Of a stretch of DNA of 64,000 bases, positions 24,101-37,784 are shown piece after piece (position 1 is the first letter of the stretch; every line of letters starts with the position of its first letter). The notes below the pieces were generated by a model. That model did not search any database and had not been told where the DNA came from. It worked only from the letters and a program-made list of their open reading frames with translations. The DNA is from Siphonodentalium dalli. Lineage: Eukaryota > Mollusca > Scaphopoda > Gadilida > Siphonodentaliidae. The stretch lies in assembly GCA_032622095.1 (NCBI GenBank), contig CP136067.1, positions 74,302,705-74,366,704 on the forward strand, in the 5' to 3' direction. Position numbers and translations under genes: made by a program.

Positions 24101-27100
24101 CCATGGGACATCGGCCTCATGACACACTTCTGAAAGAGAGCCATGAAATTTTTCAATCAATAGAACAGACATAAATATCTATATCATCATGAAAATAGTG
24201 TTTACAAGAGGTACAGTCCGTTAATGTCTGACTAGTGACACAAGTGTCTGAAATGATGTACACACCATAAATGGCGGAAAACGTTGACATGTAAATTTAG
24301 TGAAATTAATTTGTCTAGTTTTCACTCCATGCCACCATGAACCCTCTGTCCATGTTTATTAGTCGCGTTTTTCGACTTATGGTTTGACAAGGGACGGTTG
24401 GCGGGCGGCGGACCTAAAGAATGCCTTATAACTTTGACATTTGTGAACGGATTCAAAAAATATTTGGTATGGCAGTTGCTCCCAATGACTATTTACTGCC
24501 TGTAGAAAATGGGTCATGTCCAAACTTTTTTACAAGAGTTATCCATCTTAGATGGTTTTTAGTTAAGTTATTCACCGATAGCGCGATAACTCACGCAAAT
24601 ATTAACCAATTTCAACAATATTTGGTATATGAGACTCTTGCAACAATATCTCGGACGAGTTTGAAAACCAGGTTTGTCCGAATTTTTTTCTCCGGAGTTA
24701 TGGGTCTTAGTTTGTCTATTTTTAGCAAATTTATCACCGTTAGCACGATAACTCGATGAAATATTAACCGACTTCAACAATATTTGGTATATGAGTCTCC
24801 TGCAACAATATCATGGAAGAGGTCGAAAACCAGGTTTGTCCGAAATTTTCGCGGAGTTATGGGTCTTAGTTTGTCTATTTTAGTTTGTCTATTTTTAGCA
24901 ATTTTATCACCGTTAGCGCGATAACTCGATGTGATATTAACCGATTTCAACAATATTTGGTATATGAGTCTCCTGCAACAATATCTCGGACGAGTTCGAA
25001 AACCAAGTTTGTCCGATTTTGTTTTCGCTGAGTTATGGGTCTTAGTTTGATAATTTTTAGCAATTTTATTACCGTTAGCGCGATAACTCGATGAAGTCTA
25101 ATATTTGGTATATGAGTCTCCTGCAACAATATCTCGGACGAGTTCGAAAATCAGGTTTGTCCGAATTTTTTTCGCGGAGTTATGGGTCTTAGTTTGTCTA
25201 TTTTTAGCAATGTTATTACCGTTAACGCGATAACTCAATGAAATATTAACCGATTTAAACAATATTTAGTATATGAGTCTATTGCAACAATATCTCGGAC
25301 GAATTCGAAAACCTGGTCTGTCCGAATTTTTTTCCGGAGTTATGGGTCTTAGTTTGTCTATTTTAATCACAATTTTATCACCGTTAGTGCGATAACTCAA
25401 TGAAATATTAACCGATTTAAACAATATTTAGTATATGAGTCTATTGCAACAATATCTCGGACGAGTTCGAAAACCTGGTTTGTCCGAAATTTTTTTCCGG
25501 AGTTATGGGTCTTAGTTTGTCTATTTTAATCACAATGTTATCACCGTTAGTGCGATAACTCAATGAAATATTAACAGATTCAATTGATATTTGGTATATA
25601 GGTCTATTGCAATAATATACCACCGTCCAACTTTTTTTCCCGGAGTTGTGCACCTTATTGGCAGAAGTTTGGTTCGACTGCCAAAAAACTCGACAAAAGC
25701 ATCTTAGATGCGTACCCCTTGTTCCCACTGCAATTAGATGCTGTTCCTCAACCTGTGAAACACTCCAAATTTTGAGCAAATGGTTCAATGGACATCGACA
25801 GGATATCAGGGATAAGAATTTTGGTTTTCAACAAACCTGGACATTCAGTGTCGGATATTTGTGTTCAGATTCTAAGAGATGGTTTACCTAACATGATACA
25901 GCGATATTTAGGGGATATTATTAGTTATCTTCGGCAACATCGGGGGTACATGGAGATTTAATACCTGGATGTCGATTTTGAACCCCGAGGCGGATCCGAG
26001 GGGTTCAAAAAGAGACATCCAGGTATTAAATCTCCATGTACCCCACGATGTTGCCGAAGATAACGATTTTGTCCCCACAAAATAACCATGTCTCCTTAAT
26101 TTAAGTGTGTTTTTCATAGGTTTTCCGGTTAATTCACACCAATAAGAATAATTCAGTTGGTGACCTAAGGATTCGGCGTCATGTGACGTCAAATTTGGCG
26201 TGCGAGAGCAAAGTCACGATTGGTGGAAACTGCCAGTTCAAGGGTCATTCATATACCCCCGATGTTTCACGTGCTCATATACCCCCGATGTTTGGCGCAC
26301 GTTCTCTTATACCCTGCTGTCAAGGGTGACGGGGGACATGGTGATTTAAACGTGGGGTTGTAGCCAATCAGATTGCTAGTTACAACCGGATGTGGGGACA
26401 AGGTGAATTATCGACACATTGTTACTGTATGGCTACTAACAGGTCATGATTGTTTGGCATTGTTGTTTTGGACAAGTTTTTAAAACTGTAATATTGGTTC
26501 GAAGCAAAATTGTTTAAATAATAAGAGCCAAACAAGTTTGAAATGTGATGAAAATGTTGGGTCAAGTTTCCAAGTTGTAAAAATAGAAAGGGATATCCGA
26601 CCAGTTCTTGTTTTATCATAACCGTACACATTCTCTGGTCATTATAAATATGTCAAACAGATACCAACAACGCAAAAATACAGTCAGAGGCCTCTATTAT
26701 CTTACCAAAGATGGAGAAAAAATATACATCAAGACTCGGAGTAGTCTCTTCTACTTTTCTCAACCTTTGGACACTTTTTATAACCGGATATTAGTGTCAC
26801 TGTGACAGACAGGAGACACCTCACAATTTGTATAGAAATGAAAAATGTGAGGGGGGAGGCAGGGTGCAACAAAATCGAAAACTAAGTGTCTTTTAAAAAT
26901 TGGCTCACGGCCTATGTAGTTTTGGTGACTCAACAGATGCAACAGGCTGCATATTATCAGTGGCAATACAAACCATTCTACATTTACTTTAGTGAAATAC
27001 TGTATTTTGAAGCATAACTAGATCATCTATTGCATGAATTAGATTACTGATAGTTACAGTTGGTCAGACGCGAATCTCTTGTCTTCCATTAGTAGCACTT

Positions 27101-30100
27101 GATGGCCATTATAAATATTCTCCATAGGGTTCAGTGTTATATTTTGGTAGCCAGTGAGAATAATCTGATCACATCCATATTTTTCTAATTTACATCTGAG
27201 TTTCATACGTAGTACTTTTGAGAAATTTAAATTCGCATATAATTATATGCAAAATGGAGTCATTTATCCAAAATAGGAGAATCTCCATAGGGTTCAATGT
27301 AAAAAATTTATCGCAACTGTAGTCCCCAAAAATCAACAGACCACAAAAAAATATATATATATATTATCTGACGTTCATACTTAGCAGTTGTGACAACATT
27401 TCAAATCGCACCGATCATCATACGCAAATTGACACCATCTATCATTTTTTTTTAAATACGAAAAATGCTCTCTAAATTATGTTGACCCCGTTTTAGGCAG
27501 ACCGTTTAAAATTCTGTGGAAACAGGTTAATCCTGAATATAGACCCACTAGGCATAATCTGGTTTCAGATCGGTTTTATCAAGCAAAAAATGTGATATGA
27601 ATTATTGGAATCTGACTATTTGTCAAATGCATCACTAAATATTGTTTTTGGGGAGGGTTATGTTTTTGTCACATATTCACACTATGTATCGCACAATGAT
27701 ACAACCACTGATAGCAGATGTGCCACGGGTAAAATAATCTATACATAGTGTGACAAAATACGATAACAGAGGTGAAACAGACACATTTAGCCGATTCATC
27801 TTAATGAATTATGTCACAGCTAGCACAAATGTCAAACGATTATCTGGCAACATTTTACCATTTTTAATATCACTGACATGTAAATTGTTTAACAAATCAA
27901 AGGAAGAAAAACTCAAGTTGAAAATAAATTAAGAACCTTATAGACTGATGAACATCACGGGTAATAACCCAAAAATGCATAAAAATAAGGATGGGTAGCA
28001 TGAGGAAAATGCGAACAAAAATTATTTTCCCAGATTCACCCACAATTAGAATATTGGCTATATTAATATGGTTGTTGCTGAATTCCCCTTTCTTGTGAAA
28101 CCTCGGCTAACGAGAGCCCACTATTTATTCAGAGTCTGAGGGAAGTCAGTTGGTATTAGGTATTTGTGCTGAAGAGAAAACATGAAAAAGTGAGACCAAC
28201 TTGCAGCTATACACCTTGGTATGCAAAAACAATAACATGATCCATTCAATTTTAGGTATAAGAAGTTGATTGGCAAGACAAAATCAGACCTACAGGATGA
28301 AGCTGGCCGATTAGAAGACCACCTGTCAAACCTAGACTCTCCTGTCGTACTATGTCACAATGATCTCTTACTTGCCAATATCATTTATAATGAAAAAACA
28401 GGTAAATATATGTACCAGTTGTTTAATAAATATGAAGGGGAATGCACATCTGTATTTAACTAGAGCCAGTATTATAAACACATTTATTCCAGTGTCCCAT
28501 TTTAAAAATCTAGTGTTATTTAAAAACTAAACCACATTGCTTATATATTGATACCATAATTCGAGAAACATGACATCTGTTCTTGATAGAAATGTAAATA
28601 TCCATTACTCCATACTAATTAAAACAAATGACATCATATCTTGCTAAATTGAATACAACATTTATGGTGATATAAACAGTCAGTGTAAATCAAAATCTTT
28701 CTCTCTATTCTTAATAACACCCCATTGTTGCCATCATTTTAAAGCTATTACAAAATATGAAGTAATTCACATCTAGGGGTCTCAGTATGTGCATCGTCAA
28801 AGACACAATGTTCTATTTAGTTTTTATACAACCATTTTGAAAAAAACAACGTATTACGTTATTGGTTCATCCATCATACTGTCTGTCCATCCGTCTGTCT
28901 GTCTATTCCAAACATTCGACAACTTTTCTAGTCCATAAGTGAACGAATACATTAGTTTTTACCTTCGAAATCCGAACATGGAAATCGACACCAACCGAGC
29001 GTACGTGCTGTAGATTTGACATACTTGATGCTGAGCTCTTATTGGCTTTGATGAAAACTGGGGATCCTTTATAAGTTTAAATCTCTGGTCTACATTATAC
29101 TCTTAGTGGTTGTTTTCGTCAGGGACCAGCCGAGAGGGCGGCGTGGGCGAAGAAGTCGCCCTAGCGCCGTCCGCTTCGCCTTATTTTTGCAGTCGGGCGA
29201 AGTTCAAGTCGCCCTGAAATTTCCAAAGTTGACTGCCGAAAATCGGCAAAATGCCCCAAATAATTTATGATAATTACTTGGTTTACAACTGTCAACTGTG
29301 ATTGCACACAATACTCCACTATCAGGGTGTTATAAAACAATTAACACCTGTATTGCTCCAATCTGGAAGCATGTTGACAACCAAGTCTGATTACTGGCAG
29401 CTGTGAAAACATTGTCAGGCCTTAAGTGTTAATCTGGTTGTTGTGATTTTTAGATTACCGTATTTACCACACCTTACAATGAAGATTACAACTCACAGCT
29501 CTCACAGTGTGTCAGAAGAAATTTTAAAACAATTCATTTGTGAAGCATATTAAAATTTCAAACGGGATTACTAATAGAGCTCAGTAAAAGTGTTCAGTAT
29601 TTCGTTTCGTTTCGGTTTGATAAATATTGTTGGCATTTTTAAAAACCCGAAAAATATGAAATAAAATCCTGTCATTCTCCCACAATTACGATATAAAATG
29701 CTGCTATCATCTCACAATTATGTTTGGGTATTATTAATAGTTATTAGGGTCGTGAAGTGAACATAAAGACTCCATATTTCAACCATTGTTTCATAAGTTT
29801 AATTGACATATTACATCTCTCCTATTTTCGTTCTATAGAGACTCCTGTCGTAGTACTGTCTACTGATCAATTTAATTTTTGTAGACTCACTTCGCCCTAT
29901 AGAACGGCCACTTCGCCTTATGTTTATAGTAGGGCGAAGTCATTTCGCCCTGAAAATCTGGTCTAGGCTTGTCCCTGGTTTTCGTGATGGCTCATACAGG
30001 TTGATTAAAACTATTGGTGACAATTAATACACTGCCATCGTGTACTTTTAGCGACCTTCATTAGTGTTTTGTTTGGACAGTGGTCGTAAAAATAAGTGTC

Positions 30101-33100
30101 TACCTCAGCTCAATGATTGATGTAAAAACATAGTGTCAGTGCTCTATTCTCTGTGAAGTCACCATTGTTTACTTATTGTGTGAAATAAGCACAGTTATCT
30201 AATATGACACCTGCTGTTATAATCTGGTTCAAAGCGTTCGTCGAACAAAGTCAAGCTAATAAAATCCAGCAGTACGCATATTCAACAGTAAAAAACTACA
30301 ACACATGTGCTACATTGTCAGCAACATTTTCGATCACCGTATTATCATTTCCATGTTTCCTGTCTTTTCTATATACATGTATTATGTCTTAATATACCAA
30401 GTTTTTAATTCTTATTATACCATGCTTTATCTATGTTATTTATATTTCATTCGGTACTTTATTGAATGAAGTTAAATTCAATAATGAGTTGGTTGTGCTT
30501 CAACAACTCAAACTATTGGAAAATCAGCCAACGTATATCTGAAATGTTTCGGAATATTTACATAAGCCCTCGGGATTCTTTCTGAGTTTACTTTCATTTC
30601 GTGTATCATGATTGGAAAACAACACCGCATGCTGTTCAGAAAGTTTCTGTATCGGGATTACTCCGGACTTTTATCGAGATTTTATGTTTTATAGGCCTAT
30701 CTTTATTATTGATTTAATAGTTTCCTGATATGAGAAATCATCGGTATAATAGTTTTACAGTATCGGGGAACACTTGTCGTAGAGTTATTATATATACAGG
30801 GGTACAATATCGTATTTTACCTGGACAATACACCCCATCCATCAGGAAATCTTCAAAATCAAGTCGCAGGGAGCATACCCAAATATTTATGCCGTTGTAC
30901 CACGCTTAATCGGCACTGCTCTCCGACCATTTCTGGAGATTTTACATTCCACTACCGGTATCCAAATGGCAAATGCAAAAGATTTGTATTTATTTGCGAC
31001 GACACAATGCATGCAGATAAACTGCAGATCTAGATAGACTGGTAGGCAGTGTTAATATGGGATGTCGATCGTACGTTCTATATTTTGCCCGATTCCAGGA
31101 ATTGGGGTCATCCATGTTCACTTTTCTGGGAACAACACATGTGACATAGGCATTACATGGTCATTGGGGGGTCCTAGATCGATCATGCCATGCTTCTCTA
31201 CTCTGGCTAATGTGCCCGTAGTGGCTTTAGTCAAGAGTATAGAGATTCGTGACATGACATATGGGGGTCCCTCTTTATATGTAAGCTATACTTTATATTA
31301 ACAATTTAGTAGTAATTCCGTAGTTTTTTCATGAATCCTAATATGGTAAGTAAAGTGCATCGACTACAGACCTGTGAAAATATGAATGGAAAATTCCTTG
31401 GCGAATCTCCCTATTTCAGTCTCAAGCTGCACACACTAAGACTCATTAGAGATTAGAGATGCATATATATGAAATTGGTGAAAATTGGCGAGTATACAAA
31501 TTCGTATCAAATTTAAGGTCCCCATATCTCTCACCCATAGGCATAGGGCACAAATTTGGTGTATCTAAACGACACGATAAGATTCCTTATATCACAGAGA
31601 AGAATATGTATCAATCTGGTGGAAATCGGCACTTAACATATAGATATAATTTGTTGTGTCCCTCTCATCTCTATACACCACTGACTCGAATGGCCCAACT
31701 TATGACATCCTTAAACCACAGGATTATACTCCTGATATCATGGAGATGATTGTTTATAAGTTTGGTGATAATCGGCGACTAAACAATTTTTTTTATCAAA
31801 TTTGGTGTCAATCCACACCCCCATCTCTCAAACAAACAGCACCACTATGGCGTCTTTAAATCACATGATTAGATTCCTCGTATCTTGGATAAGAACGTGT
31901 ATCAATTTGGTGGAAATTGGCGCAAAAAAATTGTGCATCAATTTTGGTGCCCCTGTCCCTTTCAATGCAACTCTGACTCGAATGAGGCCACATTTGACAG
32001 ATATAAGCAACACCATTAGACTCCTCATACCATGGGGATGATTTTGTATAAGAGTGGTGGCAATCGGCGACTAAACCATTATTATCAAATTTAGTGCCCA
32101 CCCCCTCCCAATCTCTCAACCAAAAGACAAAAATTTGGCGTTGTTAAAGCGCACAATTTGATTCCTTGTATAATGGAGAAGAATATATATATCAATTTGG
32201 TGGAGATCGGCGCTAAAATTAGTTTTTCAATTTTGGTGCCCGTCTCCCCTTCCGTGCATCCCTGAATCGAACGATGCCACTTATAAACCACACCGTTGTT
32301 TTTTTCATATAATGGGTTTGGCGTTGTTAAAGCGCACAATTTGATTCTTTGTATAATGGAGAAGAATATATATCAATTTGGTGGAGATCGGCGTTAAAAT
32401 TAGTTTTTCAATTTTGGTGCCCCTCTCCCCTTCCGTGCATCCCTCACTCGAACGGCGCCACTTTTAAACCACACCATTGGTTTTTTCATATCATGGGGAT
32501 GATTAATATATATAAGTTTGGTGGAAATTGGCGACAGAAAAAAAATCAATTTTGGTGCCCCTGTCCCTTTCAATGCAACTCTGACTCGAATGAGGCCACA
32601 TTTGACAGATATAAGCAACACCATTAGACTCCTCATACCATGGGGATGATTTTGTATATTAAAGAGTGGTGGCAATCGGCGACTAAACCATTATTATCAA
32701 ATTTAGTGCCCACCCCCTCCCAATCTCTCAACCAAAAGACAAAAATTTGGCGTTGTTAAAGCGCACAATTTGATTCCTTGTATAATGGAGAAGAATATAT
32801 ATATCAATTTGGTGGAGATCGGCGCTAAAATTAGTTTTTCAATTTTGGTGCCCGTCTCCCCTTCCGTGCATCCCTGACTCGAACGACGCCACTTATATAT
32901 AATGCTTGCACACGCCATGTTATGCTGGCGACATTGCAAAAAACGCTGTCTCAGGCGGTGTGGTGCAGCGCATACCGCACGTTTTTGTCTGCAGTTGTTC
33001 AGCAGATTCCGCCGTTTGCAGTGACGGTATAGAACGAAGACACCAGACACACAGCAGTTTTCAGTCTAGGTCAGTTTTGGACTGTGATTGTGCATCGCTT

Positions 33101-36100
33101 CACCATGCAGTCAATTTAAACAAAAATATGTGAATAACAATGAAACCATGATATCAACGGAAACTAGTGATGCGGACCGGACCGCTTTGGACCGGTCTGG
33201 TCCGCGGTCCAGGGGTGGACCGCGGTCCAGTCCGGACCGGGTGTCACTGGACCGGACCGCTTTTTGTCGCCGGTCCAGTACTCTCCGGTCCGGTCCACTA
33301 TTTTACTTCAGTTATAATAAACTATAGCGAATATTATTGCGTATTTGCCGTCCTATCAATTAGCAATGATGTATTGACACATTCAAGTGGTTAATATCTA
33401 TTAAACGTGTGATGCCACGAAAACAATGTATAGATGTACTGTGTACATGTCAATTTCCTTATAATGAAAGACAAGACAGTCACATTAATCCCATAGTAGT
33501 TGTACTTAGGTATATAACTGTAATTGTCAGGCCTATACAATCAGCCATCACAATCTCCAAGACTCCAATATTAATGAAGTAGTCATATTAGTACACATTT
33601 GTATAATTGTCATCAGTATAGTTATTTTGTTTAAATTTCAATTTAATGAAAATATGTATGATACGAATCATGCATACGATCAGTTGAGTGCCATGTTAGA
33701 TTGGTTATGACACATTCTGGCCCTAGCTTTTTATCTGTCCAATACATTTAATTAGTGCATGCATGTTCGCATTACTAGAAATACTATTATCGTGCATCGT
33801 TCCCAGTATATCCCACCAGAGACAGACAATGATGCATACAATCGGCAAACAATGTAAGTTTTAACATATATCTATTCATTGCAATGCACTGAACTCAGTA
33901 ACCTTATAGTTTGTACTATACAGAGTAAAAACTTTGAGAAAACAGAGAATTCATTAACATATAGCCTATTTTAGGTGGACCGGACCGTTTTGGACTGGTC
34001 CAGGCATGTGTACCGGACCGGAATGGACTGGACTGGACCGCCTTGGCAGTGGACCGGACCACCCAAGGTGGTCCGGTCCGCATCACTAACGGAAACATAC
34101 GAGTAACTGCAGAAAATGCCGTTGCCACAGAAAAACATGCGGCAAGCTGTGTGGAAGGGCCTTAAAAAGTATGGATTAATATCTTGCAAATTTTTTAGTT
34201 GCTCTAATCCTGTCAAATCATTTTGTAAAAATGCCTTAAGTTGCAAGGACCTAGAATGTCAAATTCTCAAATGAAAAGACATAGTTTTGTTAATACCGGA
34301 TTGTAATTGCTGTGATATTTATGGTGAAGCAAAAAATGTAGATTTCTCTTGTTTTTCGTGTATTTTATTTATTCTCATGCAAATATGTGATGTTGCCACA
34401 AGTATCATGTTGCAAGTTTGTAAGTAAATCAATATACTTGTATCTTTCAGAAACAACTTCCTTCATAGACTATGAGTATGCCTTCCCTAATCATCTTGCC
34501 TATGATATTGGAGACCACTTCACAGAATATGCTGGTGAGTTTAGCTTACCAGAGAAAATTTTGTCAAATCTTCTTTTGTTATCAATGCACACCAATCTTG
34601 CACATTGGCACAGGGTTTCCGCCAGGGAGAAATTAATGAGTCCGTATTGGGGAAACACATAACGCGACGGGACGACCATGGTTCGTCCTGTTGGGCGAAA
34701 ATTTTGTTATTTGACAATGAAAAGTGGCCATTTCCTTGCACCTGAGTGTCCCACAAAGCAATCCAAAGCTACGTATATTATGCAAGTCGATCATTTCCGT
34801 GGGTGTATAAATTCTGTTGATGGTATCCAAATAATTAGTCATGTAATTACGTAACGCACATAAGACTGCCGTCTGATTGGAGACTATATAAATGAACGAG
34901 TTACAGTGTTTACAAATTTATAACTTACAATAATATTCCAAAAGGTATAATGAATCTAAACACTAAAAATGATCTACGCATTGACCAATAATACCTAGCA
35001 AGGAGAATTGGATAAAGTATTTCTTAGAATTTCAAGTAGCGACAGTGAAAATGAAACTGACAGGATTATATATTCTGTCAATCTGTGTCAATCGTAAAAC
35101 TATTTGTGCCCTGTGACATCATACTGCAGGGTTTGTCTGCAGGAAATATTTATAGCAGCGAAATACGAATGGTATATTGCAAAATCTTTCATTCGGAACG
35201 CGTAGCTTGTTCAATAGTCTGTATTAGTCCAACAACAGTTGACGACCGCAGCTATAGAACAGAGTTTTAGCCAACGTGTTATAAAATATAATTGAGTTTT
35301 GGCAGGAAAATGTGAACATGATTGTCGTTGATTGTGCTTGGGGACCCAGGTGGGACAACGAAACTATTATTGACCGTACTTTGACTCTATCTCCATATTG
35401 GGGGGGGTGGGGGGGGGGGGGGCGTATGTGTTCGTGTTTATCCTCCATGTATGTAATATGGCTCAAATGAATGGTGTTGTCACTATGAATTCCTGCTATA
35501 AAGACTGATTTGGGACATGTTCCGTATTATTGTGAAATAAACCACTTTGGGATTTTGTTGAGTATGCATGGCAATATACTCATAATATTCAACACACGTA
35601 GAGAATCACATGTATTTTTCAGGAACTTCACTTACATCGAACTCAAAACAAATGATAATACAGCAATAAGATAATTGATCAACATTGAGTAGTTTCATCC
35701 ACGAAAATCCCTTGCATAAAAATGTCCCGACTCAGCAATTGGGTGTTCTTTGATCCAATTATGTAACCGTACAATAGCAAGGGGTCTTCATCCATAGTTT
35801 CATCCATGGAATCCCGTGCACAAAAATATCCGCACTCAACAGTCCGGCATTCTTTGAAGTTACCGCGACATGTATTACGCTGTATCTAATGTCGCTATTT
35901 GACACGCTTTTTCACCAGTCTGTTTAACTCCCGTTGCAGCCAGATTTTTTTTACGAATCAAACAGATCGTCTGCGAGGGGAATGGGTCCGTGGGGCGGAC
36001 CCGCAGCCGGCCTGGCGGAAACCCTGTGGCATCTCCAAAATTTTCTAAAGATCCTACTGGTACCATTTAAATTTTTTTATTAGACAATCAACGGTGAAGT

Positions 36101-37753
36101 TATGGACATCAAATATTGAAATTTTAGGCTAGAATGCAAACTAGTCGATATTTCATAAGCTGTACTGTTGAGAATGGTGGGGCGAACATATGGGGTAAGT
36201 TTGATAAATCTAGGATCATGAATAATTTATAACATACCCTTTGGCCCTTTGTCTTCTTAATTGCATATATTTCGAGTTGGAAATAACAGGGGGGGGGGGG
36301 TAAAAAAAAGGGCCAAATTGTTTTTTTCCTCCAATTTAACTATTTGACCATTTCTTTTTTCAAATGGATTTTCCCACTCAGTTATGAAAGTATACATTGG
36401 AATGGTCATCAATTATTCATCTGGATGGGTTTTCAGGAAAGATAAGCAGGCAACAGATAGTATAAGTACAGAAGAAGTTGTATTCATTGGAGGGTAATTT
36501 TCAGATAATATGTCATTTGTTGAACTTATTATCTGAACATTTCCTAAGCTGAATACAGATAAAGTCTCTAAGAAATGGTGATTGCAAGTTCTATTCCTTC
36601 AAAACTTAATAAATTTAGGCCTAAAAATCATATACTTTAGTTTTGTTGCAAATAATAAGGCAGAGAGATTGGGAAGATAAAAACTATGAATAATTTATAA
36701 CATACCCTTTGGCCCTTTGTCTTCTTAATTGCATGTATTTCGAGTTGGAAATTACATTACGGTGGCACACTTAACTACAGATGATGATGACACTGATAAG
36801 GTTGAAAAACATTATATGAAAGTTGACATTCTACTGTCAGCTCCTTTACGTCGCTATCATTACTTGAAATGAAAATCCTGCTTTGTTGAGTTTAGCATTG
36901 AAACCAACCCTCACCCACTCTCGTACCTAACTTCTGTACACTCTATACTCTCTCCCAGTTGCCCCTAACATTGCTCTCACCTACCCCCACCCTGTCAGCT
37001 TAGAAATCATTAGGAATCTATATATTATTATACCAGAACTAAACTTGAATTCAACAGCATATATTCTGGTAGGGTGAGTGAGGTAATGCAGGAGCAGGTA
37101 CGTAAATAACTGATAATGTAATTAATGTCTGCACTGTAAACTTAGAAGAGACTTCTCACTTCACACAGAGAGTCTGTTATTGGCAATGAGTTATGTTTAT
37201 CTGGACACTAGATCCATAGATAGTTAACATGGCTGGCAGAGTCTGTTGATAAAAACTGTGATTGATGACTCTCTGGTCCATTTCTGTGCAATATTAAGTT
37301 AACCCCTTTGTTGAAACAGGTTCATGAGATTAGAGACTGACTTATTGTATGGGTTTCTAAATCCAATGATATGCTTTTTATAGACTGTTTGTGTTTATCA
37401 GTTCATTAGTTTGGGTAAGATTAACCCTATTCTATTCGATTTCATAACTCAAATATTTCCATTGATTATGTTTATAGTTCTTGGCATAGTTTATGATAAC
37501 ACACCCCTAACCTGCATAGTGAGGGTCATTTGGTTTATTTGCTTAAAAATATTAACATCCTCCACCAATTCTGTTGACACAATGTGATAACTAAATAATA
37601 TTCACACGATCACTATATAAATAATTGCATCCATGTTAATGATGACACATTCTTCACCTGTATAGATTTTGGTATCGATTGAATGGTTTTGATAATATTA
37701 ACCATAACTTTAATTATATTTCCGCTGTTTACATCTATATCTATATTTGCGAA

Positions 37754-37784
<31 letters not shown>

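Noticed and set aside
31459-31749. 96-residue frame identical to ones at 38859-39149 and 42287-42577
   Set aside because: It is identical only because the underlying repeat blocks are recent copies. The frame has no start context, splice partners or family resemblance, and is built from iterated repeat units.
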